DNA of 64,000 nt from Inia geoffrensis (lineage: Eukaryota; Chordata; Mammalia; Artiodactyla; Iniidae), in assembly GCA_036417435.1 (NCBI GenBank), contig JAZAQT010000112.1, positions 1 to 64,000 of the forward strand. The letters are read 5' to 3'. The notes below the pieces were generated by a model. It saw nothing but the letters and a program-made list of their open reading frames with translations. It ran no database searches and was not told where the DNA came from. Below, piece after piece: positions 35,218 through 49,900 of this stretch; the stretch's first letter is position 1, and every line of letters starts with the position of its first letter. A program made the translations under genes and the position numbers.

Positions 35218-38200
35218 AGGAAGAGGAGTTTTCTCTAAAGAAACAGGGTGCTTTCACATCCTGGCTAGGAGCTCATCCTGTCATGCTCGACAACGAAAGG
35301 GAAATTCAATGTGAGTACTGACCTCAAGGGAAGGCCTAGAGTAGATCTGCAGGCACAGAGCATACAGCAGTTCTTTGAGGTCTTAGTCGCTCTTGTGCCT
35401 TACGTTCACTTTGTTACCGATTTCAGGACTGCTAAACCCTTTGGGTGTGCACGCGTATCCCTGAAACATCACTGAGTACCTCCCCGCCCCTGTGGGCCGG
35501 CTGAGCAACACCCAGGCCAGTAGACTTTTCAGAGGCCCTCTGTGGATGCCGAGAGAAGGTCAACGCACAGCACTTTTGCTTGGGAGTGCTATAGTTGCAA
35601 ACAAATCAAACAGCATCAGGAACACATTTCTGGCACGTACACTGTGCCATGGAAGTTTTCGTCCTCGCTCACCTCGCAACAGCGCTGAGAAAATTGGTGG
35701 CTTAGATTGCCTTTAATGACTTCGTTCCAAAGTCACTCTACTCAAGGCGAAAGGCTGCTTGTGTTCCAACTGCAACTAAAGCACGGCTCTTCGTGTAACA
35801 CTGCAGTCTCTTGGCAGGGGCAAATGCTTATAAGCTTACCTAGAGGCTGACCTGGTTGAGGCAGTTCGCTACACGCAGGACACCTTGCCTTTGGAAGTTC
35901 ATTCAGGGAAAGGCCTATTGCGTACCTTGTGGGAGAAAGGCTGCGTGTGTTCCAACTGCAACTAAAGCAGAGTTCTCCGTGGAACGCTGCAGTGTTTTGT
36001 GAGAGGAAATGCTTCTAGGCCTAAATAGAGCCTGTCATGTTTGAGGCACTTTGCTACGTGCAGCCGTCGCTAAGTAAACATGTTGATTCATGGAAGGACC
36101 CATTGTGTACCTTCTGTGTCTTTGACCTGTTCAATTTACACATACGTACGCTGCATGTCTACCTGCCAACGGGGGAGTGATGGCACAAGGCGTATTTTCC
36201 CATTTTGAAAGTTCTATGCAAGGGGCATTGAATTTCCTGGGAGGGCAAACTTTTCACGGCCCTCTAGAAACTGCAGGCATGGCTCTGGGAAGAAAAGTTT
36301 TCTCTACTATAACGTGGTGCCTCCAAGGCCTGGTTGGGAGCTGATGCTGCCACTCTCTATACTTAAGTGGAGACCAACAGTCAGCCCTTGCCTCGACGTA
36401 AATCTCGAGGACAGCTAGATTTCCTCAGCAATCCAACAGATGCAAGAAATCAGTTTCCTCACGTCATACATGCCAGGGATTGTCCTTATCTGATTGTCCT
36501 TCCTGATTGTCCTTATCTGACCAGCACTTAGGAAAAATGTCTGCTTTCCATTCCTTACAGGAACTCATACACCCAACCCCCATAACTACAGGAGAAAGTC
36601 GGCTTGCATCCCTACTGCAACTAAGGCACGGTGCTTTTTGTTATTCTACAGGATTTTAGAATTGGCGAAAGCCCGATACACTACCTGGCGTGTTCCTTGG
36701 ATGCGGGATTTCAATACACGCAGAACACCTTGTGAAGAAAAGATGATTCCGGTAACTGTGACCAGTGTGTACCTAGATTGTCTTCTGACTTGTGAGAAAT
36801 CACACTGGTATAGGTTGCTGTTCACTGGAAATGGGGACCTGATGGCAGAATTCTTGCTTTCCCGTTGTTTTGGAAGCTCCATTCTTGCTGCCTTGAAGCT
36901 TCCAAAACAACAGTGTTTTTCCCGGGCCTGGAGACCCTGTCTTCAGGGCTCAGGGAAGAAAAGGAGTTTTCTCCGAAGAAACAGGGCGCTTGCATATCCT
37001 GGTTCGGAGCGCATCCTGTCATGCTCTAGGGCCAAAGGGAAATTCGATGTGAGTGCTTACCTCAAGGTAAGGCATAGATTAGCCCTGCAGGAACGGAGCA
37101 TACAGCAGTTCTTTGAGGTCTTAGTAGCCGTTGTGCTTTATTTTAACTGTGGTACCGTTTTCAGGACTCCTCGACCCTTTGGTTTGTGCACCCGTTTTCC
37201 TACAACATCACTGAGTGCCTCCCGGCCGCCCTGCATTGGCTGAGCCACAGCCAGGCCAGTGGGCCCTTCAGAGGGCCTACTGTGTGCCATGTGAATGACA
37301 ACACACAGCACTTTCCCTTGGAACTGCTATATTTCCTCAGAAATCCAACAGCATCAGCAACACATTTCTGGCACGTACACTGTGCCCTGGAAGTTTTCGT
37401 CTTTGGCCATCTCTGAGGTGCACTGAGAAAATAGGCTGCTTAGATTTCCTTTAATGACCTCCTTCCAAAGTCACTCGACTCAAGGCCAAAGTCCGCTCGT
37501 GTTCCAACTGCAAGTACAGCATGGCTCTTCGTGTAACACTGCAGGCTTTGTGGGGAGGCAAATGCTTATAGACCTAACGGGAGCCTGGCCTTGGTTGAGG
37601 CAATTCGCTTCACGCAGGACACCTTGCATAGAGAAGTTCATTCAGGGAAGGGCCCACTGCGTACCTTCTGTGAGAAAGTCTGCTTGTGTTCAGCCTGCAG
37701 CTACAGCAGAGTTCTTCGTGTAACCCTGCAGTGTTTTAGGCGGGGAAATGCTTACAGGCTTACCTAGAGCCTGTCTTGTTTGAGGCCCATTGTTACACAC
37801 ACAAGGCCCTGGGTAAAGATGTTGATATACGGAAGGGCCCATTGTGGACCTCCTGTGTCTTTCGACATGTTAAATTTACAGGGCAGTATACTGTGTGTCT
37901 AACTGCAAATGCGGGCCGGCTGGCACAAGCCGTGTTTCCCGTTTTGAAAGGTCTATTCATGGGGCATTGACTCTCCCAGAGAGGCACACTTTCCGTGGCA
38001 TTCTAGAAACTGTAGTCATGGATCTGGGAAGAAAAGGCATTTTCTCTCCTAAACCGTGGGGCTTCCAAGGCCTGGTTGGGAGCTGATGCTGCCACTCTCT
38101 AAAACTAAGTGGAGACTAACAGTCAGAAGTTGCCTCGAGGTAAGTCTCTGAATTGCCCTGCGAAATCGGAGGCATCCAGCTGTTTTTGTGTGGTCTTCAT

Positions 38201-39130
38201 CACCGTTCTGGACGGCTTGATATTTTTCTTTCCGTACGTAGGCCTATCAGTTTTGTGGCCTCTCCCATTTTGGATGCTCAGGCTCAGCAGCCATGGCTCA
38301 CGGGCCCTTTTGCCCTGCGGCATGTGGGATCCTCCCGGACCGGGGCACGAACCCATGTGCCCTGCATCGGGACCAGACTCTAAACCACTGCACCACCAGG
38401 GAAGCCCGAAGTTCTGCATTGTTTTAAACTTCGCACATTTCCGGACACCTAGAACCCTCGCGTCGGCACCCTATTCCCTGCAAGAACACTGAGCAACGGC
38501 AGGCTCCACTGGCCTGCCCAGAAACATCCATGCCCGGAAGCCCTTCCAGGTCACTCTGTGTACGCCCAGAGTAGGGCAAAACATTGCACTCTTCCTTGGG
38601 ACAGGTAGATTTCCTCAGACCACCGACAGCTGGCAGAAACGATTTTCTCTCCGGTCCTACATGCCATGGAAATCTTCCACATTGCCCTCCTCTGAACTGC
38701 ACTTAGAGAAACAGTCTGCTTCACATTCCTTCTAAGAACTCATACCGGAAGACACCATACCAACAGGAGAGAGCTGGCATGCGTTCCTACTGTCATACAA
38801 GCAGAGTTCTTCCTGTTACACTGCAGCATTTGAGACGAGACTAAAGCCCAATCGCGTACCTAGAGCGTTCCTTGGATGAGGGAGTTGGCTACATGCAGAA
38901 CACCCTGTGTAGAAAAGTTGATTCAGCCAAGTGTGACGAGTGTGTACCTCGAGTGTCTTCCAACTTGTTAGAAATCACAATGATATAGGCTGCGTGTTCA
39001 CTGGAAATGGTGTTCCTGATGGCACAAGCATTGCTTTCCATTTTGAAAGCTCCATTCGTGCTGCCTTGAAGCTTCCCCCCAAGAACAGTGTTTTTGACGG
39101 GCCTGTAGACCCTGTATGCAGGGATCAGGG
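35218..39130 (+). repeat. Macrosatellite unit 10
   Basis: C2703, C3212, G3424 as in unit 9, but with A at relative 921 (36138). That base is otherwise typical of units 12-17, so it may have been acquired by exchange with the distal block. Confidence 0.95.
38221..38407 (-). mobile_element. CHR-2-like SINE, unit 10 copy
   Basis: Satellite-borne copy, flanked by the C3212 allele. Confidence 0.85.
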
Positions 39131-42100
39131 AGGAAGAGGAGTTTTCTCTAAAGAAACAGGGTGCTTTCACATCCTGGCTAGGAGCTCATCCTGTCATGCT
39201 CGACAACGAAAGGGAAATTCAATGTGAGTACTGACCTCAAGGGAAGGCCTAGAGTAGATCTGCAGGCACAGAGCATACAGCAGTTCTTTGAGGTCTTAGT
39301 CGCTCTTGTGCCTTACGTTCACTTTGTTACCGATTTCAGGACTGCTAAACCCTTTGGGTGTGCACGCGTATCCCTGAAACATCACTGAGTACCTCCCCGC
39401 CCCTGTGGGCCGGCTGAGCAACACCCAGGCCAGTAGACTTTTCAGAGGCCCTCTGTGGATGCCGAGAGAAGGTCAACGCACAGCACTTTTGCTTGGGAGT
39501 GCTATAGTTGCAAACAAATCAAACAGCATCAGGAACACATTTCTGGCACGTACACTGTGCCATGGAAGTTTTCGTCCTCGCTCACCTCGCAACAGCGCTG
39601 AGAAAATTGGTGGCTTAGATTGCCTTTAATGACTTCGTTCCAAAGTCACTCTACTCAAGGCGAAAGGCTGCTTGTGTTCCAACTGCAACTAAAGCACGGC
39701 TCTTCGTGTAACACTGCAGTCTCTTGGCAGGGGCAAATGCTTATAAGCTTACCTAGAGGCTGACCTGGTTGAGGCAGTTCGCTACACGCAGGACACCTTG
39801 CCTTTGGAAGTTCATTCAGGGAAAGGCCTATTGCGTACCTTGTGGGAGAAAGGCTGCGTGTGTTCCAACTGCAACTAAAGCAGAGTTCTCCGTGGAACGC
39901 TGCAGTGTTTTGTGAGAGGAAATGCTTCTAGGCCTAAATAGAGCCTGTCATGTTTGAGGCACTTTGCTACGTGCAGCCGTCGCTAAGTAAACATGTTGAT
40001 TCATGGAAGGACCCATTGTGTACCTTCTGTGTCTTTGACCTGTTCAATTTCCACATACGTACGCTGCATGTCTACCTGCCAACGGGGGAGTGATGGCACA
40101 AGGCGTATTTTCCCATTTTGAAAGTTCTATGCAAGGGGCATTGAATTTCCTGGGAGGGCAAACTTTTCACGGCCCTCTAGAAACTGCAGGCATGGCTCTG
40201 GGAAGAAAAGTTTTCTCTACTATAACGTGGTGCCTCCAAGGCCTGGTTGGGAGCTGATGCTGCCACTCTCTATACTTAAGTGGAGACCAACAGTCAGCCC
40301 TTGCCTCGACGTAAATCTCGAGGACAGCTAGATTTCCTCAGCAATCCAACAGATGCAAGAAATCAGTTTCCTCACGTCATACATGCCAGGGATTGTCCTT
40401 ATCTGATTGTCCTTCCTGATTGTCCTTATCTGACCAGCACTTAGGAAAAATGTCTGCTTTCCATTCCTTACAGGAACTCATACACCCAACCCCCATAACT
40501 ACAGGAGAAAGTCGGCTTGCATCCCTACTGCAACTAAGGCACGGTGCTTTTTGTTATTCTACAGGATTTTAGAATTGGCGAAAGCCCGATACACTACCTG
40601 GCGTGTTCCTTGGATGCGGGATTTCAATACACGCAGAACACCTTGTGAAGAAAAGATGATTCCGGTAACTGTGACCAGTGTGTACCTAGATTGTCTTCTG
40701 ACTTGTGAGAAATCACACTGGTATAGGTTGCTGTTCACTGGAAATGGGGACCTGATGGCAGAATTCTTGCTTTCCCGTTGTTTTGGAAGCTCCATTCTTG
40801 CTGCCTTGAAGCTTCCAAAACAACAGTGTTTTTCCCGGGCCTGGAGACCCTGTCTTCAGGGCTCAGGGAAGAAAAGGAGTTTTCTCCGAAGAAACAGGGC
40901 GCTTGCATATCCTGGTTCGGAGCGCATCCTGTCATGCTCTAGGGCCAAAGGGAAATTCGATGTGAGTGCTTACCTCAAGGTAAGGCATAGATTAGCCCTG
41001 CAGGAAGGGAGCATACAGCAGTTCTTTGAGGTCTTAGTAGCCGTTGTGCTTTATTTTAACTGTGGTACCGTTTTCAGGACTCCTCGACCCTTTGGTTTGT
41101 GCACCCGTTTTCCTACAACATCACTGAGTGCCTCCCGGCCGCCCTGCATTGGCTGAGCCACAGCCAGGCCAGTGGGCCCTTCAGAGGGCCTACTGTGTGC
41201 CATGTGAATGACAACACACAGCACTTTCCCTTGGAACTGCTATATTTCCTCAGAAATCCAACAGCATCAGCAACACATTTCTGGCACGTACACTGTGCCC
41301 TGGAAGTTTTCGTCTTTGGCCATCTCTGAGGTGCACTGAGAAAATAGGCTGCTTAGATTTCCTTTAATGACCTCCTTCCAAAGTCACTCGACTCAAGGCC
41401 AAAGTCCGCTCGTGTTCCAACTGCAAGTACAGCATGGCTCTTCGTGTAACACTGCAGGCTTTGTGGGGAGGCAAATGCTTATAGACCTAACGGGAGCCTG
41501 GCCTTGGTTGAGGCAATTCGCTTCACGCAGGACACCTTGCATAGAGAAGTTCATTCAGGGAAGGGCCCACTGCGTACCTTCTGTGAGAAAGTCTGCTTGT
41601 GTTCAGCCTGCAGCTACAGCAGAGTTCTTCGTGTAACCCTGCAGTGTTTTAGGCGGGGAAATGCTTACAGGCTTACCTAGAGCCTGTCTTGTTTGAGGCC
41701 CATTGTTACACACACAAGGCCCTGGGTAAAGATGTTGATATACGGAAGGGCCCATTGTGGACCTCCTGTGTCTTTCGACATGTTAAATTTACAGGGCAGT
41801 ATACTGTGTGTCTAACTGCAAATGCGGGCCGGCTGGCACAAGCCGTGTTTCCCGTTTTGAAAGGTCTATTCATGGGGCATTGACTCTCCCAGAGAGGCAC
41901 ACTTTCCGTGGCATTCTAGAAACTGTAGTCATGGATCTGGGAAGAAAAGGCATTTTCTCTCCTAAACCGTGGGGCTTCCAAGGCCTGGTTGGGAGCTGAT
42001 GCTGCCACTCTCTAAAACTAAGTGGAGACTAACAGTCAGAAGTTGCCTCGAGGTAAGTCTCTGAATTGCCCTGCGAAATCGGAGGCATCCAGCTGTTTTT

Positions 42101-43043
42101 GTGTGGTCTTCATCACCGTTCTGGACGGCTTGATATTTTTCTTTCCGTACGTAGGCCTATCAGTTTTGTGGCCTCTCCCATTTTGGATGCTCAGGCTCAG
42201 CAGCCATGGCTCACGGGCCCTTTTGCCCTGCGGCATGTGGGATCCTCCCGGACCGGGGCACGAACCCATGTGCCCTGCATCGGGACCAGACTCTAAACCA
42301 CTGCACCACCAGGGAAGCCCGAAGTTCTGCATTGTTTTAAACTTCGCACATTTCCGGACACCTAGAACCCTCGCGTCGGCACCCTATTCCCTGCAAGAAC
42401 ACTGAGCAACGGCAGGCTCCACTGGCCTGCCCAGAAACATCCATGCCCGGAAGCCCTTCCAGGTCACTCTGTGTACGCCCAGAGTAGGGCAAAACATTGC
42501 ACTCTTCCTTGGGACAGGTAGATTTCCTCAGACCACCGACAGCTGGCAGAAACGATTTTCTCTCCGGTCCTACATGCCATGGAAATCTTCCACATTGCCC
42601 TCCTCTGAACTGCACTTAGAGAAACAGTCTGCTTCACATTCCTTCTAAGAACTCATACCGGAAGACACCATACCAACAGGAGAGAGCTGGCATGCGTTCC
42701 TACTGTCATACAAGCAGAGTTCTTCCTGTTACACTGCAGCATTTGAGACGAGACTAAAGCCCAATCGCGTACCTAGAGCGTTCCTTGGATGAGGGAGTTG
42801 GCTACATGCAGAACACCCTGTGTAGAAAAGTTGATTCAGCCAAGTGTGACGAGTGTGTACCTCGAGTGTCTTCCAACTTGTTAGAAATCACAATGATATA
42901 GGCTGCGTGTTCACTGGAAATGGTGTTCCTGATGGCACAAGCATTGCTTTCCATTTTGAAAGCTCCATTCGTGCTGCCTTGAAGCTTCCCCCCAAGAACA
43001 GTGTTTTTGACGGGCCTGTAGACCCTGTATGCAGGGATCAGGG
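39131..43043 (+). repeat. Macrosatellite unit 11
   Basis: C921, C2703, C3212, G3424, plus G at relative 1877 (41007), which it shares only with units 15 and 16. It is the last copy with T2743. Confidence 0.95.
42134..42320 (-). mobile_element. CHR-2-like SINE, unit 11 copy
   Basis: Satellite-borne copy, flanked by the C3212 allele. Confidence 0.85.
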
Positions 43044-46000
43044 AGGAAGAGGAGTTTTCTCTAAAGAAACAGGGTGCTTTCACATCCTGGCTAGGAGCTC
43101 ATCCTGTCATGCTCGACAACGAAAGGGAAATTCAATGTGAGTACTGACCTCAAGGGAAGGCCTAGAGTAGATCTGCAGGCACAGAGCATACAGCAGTTCT
43201 TTGAGGTCTTAGTCGCTCTTGTGCCTTACGTTCACTTTGTTACCGATTTCAGGACTGCTAAACCCTTTGGGTGTGCACGCGTATCCCTGAAACATCACTG
43301 AGTACCTCCCCGCCCCTGTGGGCCGGCTGAGCAACACCCAGGCCAGTAGACTTTTCAGAGGCCCTCTGTGGATGCCGAGAGAAGGTCAACGCACAGCACT
43401 TTTGCTTGGGAGTGCTATAGTTGCAAACAAATCAAACAGCATCAGGAACACATTTCTGGCACGTACACTGTGCCATGGAAGTTTTCGTCCTCGCTCACCT
43501 CGCAACAGCGCTGAGAAAATTGGTGGCTTAGATTGCCTTTAATGACTTCGTTCCAAAGTCACTCTACTCAAGGCGAAAGGCTGCTTGTGTTCCAACTGCA
43601 ACTAAAGCACGGCTCTTCGTGTAACACTGCAGTCTCTTGGCAGGGGCAAATGCTTATAAGCTTACCTAGAGGCTGACCTGGTTGAGGCAGTTCGCTACAC
43701 GCAGGACACCTTGCCTTTGGAAGTTCATTCAGGGAAAGGCCTATTGCGTACCTTGTGGGAGAAAGGCTGCGTGTGTTCCAACTGCAACTAAAGCAGAGTT
43801 CTCCGTGGAACGCTGCAGTGTTTTGTGAGAGGAAATGCTTCTAGGCCTAAATAGAGCCTGTCATGTTTGAGGCACTTTGCTACGTGCAGCCGTCGCTAAG
43901 TAAACATGTTGATTCATGGAAGGACCCATTGTGTACCTTCTGTGTCTTTGACCTGTTCAATTTACACATACGTACGCTGCATGTCTACCTGCCAACGGGG
44001 GAGTGATGGCACAAGGCGTATTTTCCCATTTTGAAAGTTCTATGCAAGGGGCATTGAATTTCCTGGGAGGGCAAACTTTTCACGGCCCTCTAGAAACTGC
44101 AGGCATGGCTCTGGGAAGAAAAGTTTTCTCTACTATAACGTGGTGCCTCCAAGGCCTGGTTGGGAGCTGATGCTGCCACTCTCTATACTTAAGTGGAGAC
44201 CAACAGTCAGCCCTTGCCTCGACGTAAATCTCGAGGACAGCTAGATTTCCTCAGCAATCCAACAGATGCAAGAAATCAGTTTCCTCACGTCATACATGCC
44301 AGGGATTGTCCTTATCTGATTGTCCTTCCTGATTGTCCTTATCTGACCAGCACTTAGGAAAAATGTCTGCTTTCCATTCCTTACAGGAACTCATACACCC
44401 AACCCCCATAACTACAGGAGAAAGTCGGCTTGCATCCCTACTGCAACTAAGGCACGGTGCTTTTTGTTATTCTACAGGATTTTAGAATTGGCGAAAGCCC
44501 GATACACTACCTGGCGTGTTCCTTGGATGCGGGATTTCAATACACGCAGAACACCTTGTGAAGAAAAGATGATTCCGGTAACTGTGACCAGTGTGTACCT
44601 AGATTGTCTTCTGACTTGTGAGAAATCACACTGGTATAGGTTGCTGTTCACTGGAAATGGGGACCTGATGGCAGAATTCTTGCTTTCCCGTTGTTTTGGA
44701 AGCTCCATTCTTGCTGCCTTGAAGCTTCCAAAACAACAGTGTTTTTCCCGGGCCTGGAGACCCTGTCTTCAGGGCTCAGGGAAGAAAAGGAGTTTTCTCC
44801 GAAGAAACAGGGCGCTTGCATATCCTGGTTCGGAGCGCATCCTGTCATGCTCTAGGGCCAAAGGGAAATTCGATGTGAGTGCTTACCTCAAGGTAAGGCA
44901 TAGATTAGCCCTGCAGGAACGGAGCATACAGCAGTTCTTTGAGGTCTTAGTAGCCGTTGTGCTTTATTTTAACTGTGGTACCGTTTTCAGGACTCCTCGA
45001 CCCTTTGGTTTGTGCACCCGTTTTCCTACAACATCACTGAGTGCCTCCCGGCCGCCCTGCATTGGCTGAGCCACAGCCAGGCCAGTGGGCCCTTCAGAGG
45101 GCCTACTGTGTGCCATGTGAATGACAACACACAGCACTTTCCCTTGGAACTGCTATATTTCCTCAGAAATCCAACAGCATCAGCAACACATTTCTGGCAC
45201 GTACACTGTGCCCTGGAAGTTTTCGTCTTTGGCCATCTCTGAGGTGCACTGAGAAAATAGGCTGCTTAGATTTCCTTTAATGACCTCCTTCCAAAGTCAC
45301 TCGACTCAAGGCCAAAGTCCGCTCGTGTTCCAACTGCAAGTACAGCATGGCTCTTCGTGTAACACTGCAGGCTTTGTGGGGAGGCAAATGCTTATAGACC
45401 TAACGGGAGCCTGGCCTTGGTTGAGGCAATTCGCTTCACGCAGGACACCTTGCATAGAGAAGTTCATTCAGGGAAGGGCCCACTGCGTACCTTCTGTGAG
45501 AAAGTCTGCTTGTGTTCAGCCTGCAGCTACAGCAGAGTTCTTCGTGTAACCCTGCGGTGTTTTAGGCGGGGAAATGCTTACAGGCTTACCTAGAGCCTGT
45601 CTTGTTTGAGGCCCATTGTTACACACACAAGGCCCTGGGTAAAGATGTTGATATACGGAAGGGCCCATTGTGGACCTCCTGTGTCTTTCGACATGTTAAA
45701 TTTACAGGGCAGTATACTGTGTGTCTAACTGCAAATGCGGGCCGGATGGCACAAGCCGTGTTTCCCGTTTTGAAAGGTCTATTCACGGGGCATTGACTCT
45801 CCCAGAGAGGCACACTTTCCGTGGCATTCTAGAAACTGTAGTCATGGATCTGGGAAGAAAAGGCATTTTCTCTCCTAAACCGTGGGGCTTCCAAGGCCTG
45901 GTTGGGAGCTGATGCTGCCACTCTCTAAAACTAAGTGGAGACTAACAGTCAGAAGTTGCCTCGAGGTAAGTCTCTGAATTGCCCTGCGAAATCGGAGGCA

Positions 46001-46956
46001 TCCAGCTGTTTTTGTGTGGTCTTCATCACCGTTCTGGACGGCTTGATATTTTTCTTTCCGTACGTAGGCCTATCAGTTTTGTGGCCTCTCCCATTTTGGA
46101 TGCTCAGGCTCAGCAGCCATGGCTCACGGGCCCTTTTGCCCTGCGGCATGTGGGATCCTCCCGGACCGGGGCACGAACCCATGTGCCCTGCATCGGGACC
46201 AGACTCTAAACCACTGCACCACCAGGGAAGCCCGAAGTTCTGCATTGTTTTAAAGTTCGCACATTTCCGGACACCTAGAACCCTCGCGTCGGCACCCTAT
46301 TCCCTGCAAGAACACTGAGCAACGGCAGGCTCCACTGGCCTGCCCAGAAACATCCATGCCCGGAAGCCCTTCCAGGTCACTCTGTGTACGCCCAGAGTAG
46401 GGCAAAACATTGCACTCTTCCTTGGGACAGGTAGATTTCCTCAGACCACCGACAGCTGGCAGAAACGATTTTCTCTCCGGTCCTACATGCCATGGAAATC
46501 TTCCACATTGCCCTCCTCTGAACTGCACTTAGAGAAACAGTCTGCTTCACATTCCTTCTAAGAACTCATACCGGAAGACACCATACCAACAGGAGAGAGC
46601 TGGCATGCGTTCCTACTGTCATACAAGCAGAGTTCTTCCTGTTACACTGCAGCATTTGAGACGAGACTAAAGCCCAATCGCGTACCTAGAGCGTTCCTTG
46701 GATGAGGGAGTTGGCTACATGCAGAACACCCTGTGTAGAAAAGTTGATTCAGCCAAGTGTGACGAGTGTGTACCTCGAGTGTCTTCCAACTTGTTAGAAA
46801 TCACAATGATATAGGCTGCGTGTTCACTGGAAATGGTGTTCCTGATGGCACAAGCATTGCTTTCCATTTTGAAAGCTCCATTCGTGCTGCCTTGAAGCTT
46901 CCCCCCAAGAACAGTGTTTTTGACGGGCCTGTAGACCCTGTATGCAGGGATCAGGG
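43044..46956 (+). repeat. Macrosatellite unit 12
   Basis: First copy with the derived C2743 (45786). Also A921, G2513 (45556), A2703, G3212 and G3424. Confidence 0.95.
46047..46233 (-). mobile_element. CHR-2-like SINE, unit 12 copy
   Basis: Satellite-borne copy in the same register. Confidence 0.85.
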
Positions 46957-49900
46957 AGGAAGAGGAGTTTTCTCTAAAGAAACAGGGTGCTTTCACATCC
47001 TGGCTAGGAGCTCATCCTGTCATGCTCGACAACGAAAGGGAAATTCAATGTGAGTACTGACCTCAAGGGAAGGCCTAGAGTAGATCTGCAGGCACAGAGC
47101 ATACAGCAGTTCTTTGAGGTCTTAGTCGCTCTTGTGCCTTACGTTCACTTTGTTACCGATTTCAGGACTGCTAAACCCTTTGGGTGTGCACGCGTATCCC
47201 TGAAACATCACTGAGTACCTCCCCGCCCCTGTGGGCCGGCTGAGCAACACCCAGGCCAGTAGACTTTTCAGAGGCCCTCTGTGGATGCCGAGAGAAGGTC
47301 AACGCACAGCACTTTTGCTTGGGAGTGCTATAGTTGCAAACAAATCAAACAGCATCAGGAACACATTTCTGGCACGTACACTGTGCCATGGAAGTTTTCG
47401 TCCTCGCTCACCTCGCAACAGCGCTGAGAAAATTGGTGGCTTAGATTGCCTTTAATGACTTCGTTCCAAAGTCACTCTACTCAAGGCGAAAGGCTGCTTG
47501 TGTTCCAACTGCAACTAAAGCACGGCTCTTCGTGTAACACTGCAGTCTCTTGGCAGGGGCAAATGCTTATAAGCTTACCTAGAGGCTGACCTGGTTGAGG
47601 CAGTTCGCTACACGCAGGACACCTTGCCTTTGGAAGTTCATTCAGGGAAAGGCCTATTGCGTACCTTGTGGGAGAAAGGCTGCGTGTGTTCCAACTGCAA
47701 CTAAAGCAGAGTTCTCCGTGGAACGCTGCAGTGTTTTGTGAGAGGAAATGCTTCTAGGCCTAAATAGAGCCTGTCATGTTTGAGGCACTTTGCTACGTGC
47801 AGCCGTCGCTAAGTAAACATGTTGATTCATGGAAGGACCCATTGTGTACCTTCTGTGTCTTTGACCTGTTCAATTTACACATACGTACGCTGCATGTCTA
47901 CCTGCCAACGGGGGAGTGATGGCACAAGGCGTATTTTCCCATTTTGAAAGTTCTATGCAAGGGGCATTGAATTTCCTGGGAGGGCAAACTTTTCACGGCC
48001 CTCTAGAAACTGCAGGCATGGCTCTGGGAAGAAAAGTTTTCTCTACTATAACGTGGTGCCTCCAAGGCCTGGTTGGGAGCTGATGCTGCCACTCTCTATA
48101 CTTAAGTGGAGACCAACAGTCAGCCCTTGCCTCGACGTAAATCTCGAGGACAGCTAGATTTCCTCAGCAATCCAACAGATGCAAGAAATCAGTTTCCTCA
48201 CGTCATACATGCCAGGGATTGTCCTTATCTGATTGTCCTTCCTGATTGTCCTTATCTGACCAGCACTTAGGAAAAATGTCTGCTTTCCATTCCTTACAGG
48301 AACTCATACACCCAACCCCCATAACTACAGGAGAAAGTCGGCTTGCATCCCTACTGCAACTAAGGCACGGTGCTTTTTGTTATTCTACAGGATTTTAGAA
48401 TTGGCGAAAGCCCGATACACTACCTGGCGTGTTCCTTGGATGCGGGATTTCAATACACGCAGAACACCTTGTGAAGAAAAGATGATTCCGGTAACTGTGA
48501 CCAGTGTGTACCTAGATTGTCTTCTGACTTGTGAGAAATCACACTGGTATAGGTTGCTGTTCACTGGAAATGGGGACCTGATGGCAGAATTCTTGCTTTC
48601 CCGTTGTTTTGGAAGCTCCATTCTTGCTGCCTTGAAGCTTCCAAAACAACAGTGTTTTTCCCGGGCCTGGAGACCCTGTCTTCAGGGCTCAGGGAAGAAA
48701 AGGAGTTTTCTCCGAAGAAACAGGGCGCTTGCATATCCTGGTTCGGAGCGCATCCTGTCATGCTCTAGGGCCAAAGGGAAATTCGATGTGAGTGCTTACC
48801 TCAAGGTAAGGCATAGATTAGCCCTGCAGGAACGGAGCATACAGCAGTTCTTTGAGGTCTTAGTAGCCGTTGTGCTTTATTTTAACTGTGGTACCGTTTT
48901 CAGGACTCCTCGACCCTTTGGTTTGTGCACCCGTTTTCCTACAACATCACTGAGTGCCTCCCGGCCGCCCTGCATTGGCTGAGCCACAGCCAGGCCAGTG
49001 GGCCCTTCAGAGGGCCTACTGTGTGCCATGTGAATGACAACACACAGCACTTTCCCTTGGAACTGCTATATTTCCTCAGAAATCCAACAGCATCAGCAAC
49101 ACATTTCTGGCACGTACACTGTGCCCTGGAAGTTTTCGTCTTTGGCCATCTCTGAGGTGCACTGAGAAAATAGGCTGCTTAGATTTCCTTTAATGACCTC
49201 CTTCCAAAGTCACTCGACTCAAGGCCAAAGTCCGCTCGTGTTCCAACTGCAAGTACAGCATGGCTCTTCGTGTAACACTGCAGGCTTTGTGGGGAGGCAA
49301 ATGCTTATAGACCTAACGGGAGCCTGGCCTTGGTTGAGGCAATTCGCTTCACGCAGGACACCTTGCATAGAGAAGTTCATTCAGGGAAGGGCCCACTGCG
49401 TACCTTCTGTGAGAAAGTCTGCTTGTGTTCAGCCTGCAGCTACAGCAGAGTTCTTCGTGTAACCCTGCGGTGTTTTAGGCGGGGAAATGCTTACAGGCTT
49501 ACCTAGAGCCTGTCTTGTTTGAGGCCCATTGTTACACACACAAGGCCCTGGGTAAAGATGTTGATATACGGAAGGGCCCATTGTGGACCTCCTGTGTCTT
49601 TCGACATGTTAAATTTACAGGGCAGTATACTGTGTGTCTAACTGCAAATGCGGGCCGGATGGCACAAGCCGTGTTTCCCGTTTTGAAAGGTCTATTCACG
49701 GGGCATTGACTCTCCCAGAGAGGCACACTTTCCGTGGCATTCTAGAAACTGTAGTCATGGATCTGGGAAGAAAAGGCATTTTCTCTCCTAAACCGTGGGG
49801 CTTCCAAGGCCTGGTTGGGAGCTGATGCTGCCACTCTCTAAAACTAAGTGGAGACTAACAGTCAGAAGTTGCCTCGAGGTAAGTCTCTGAATTGCCCTGC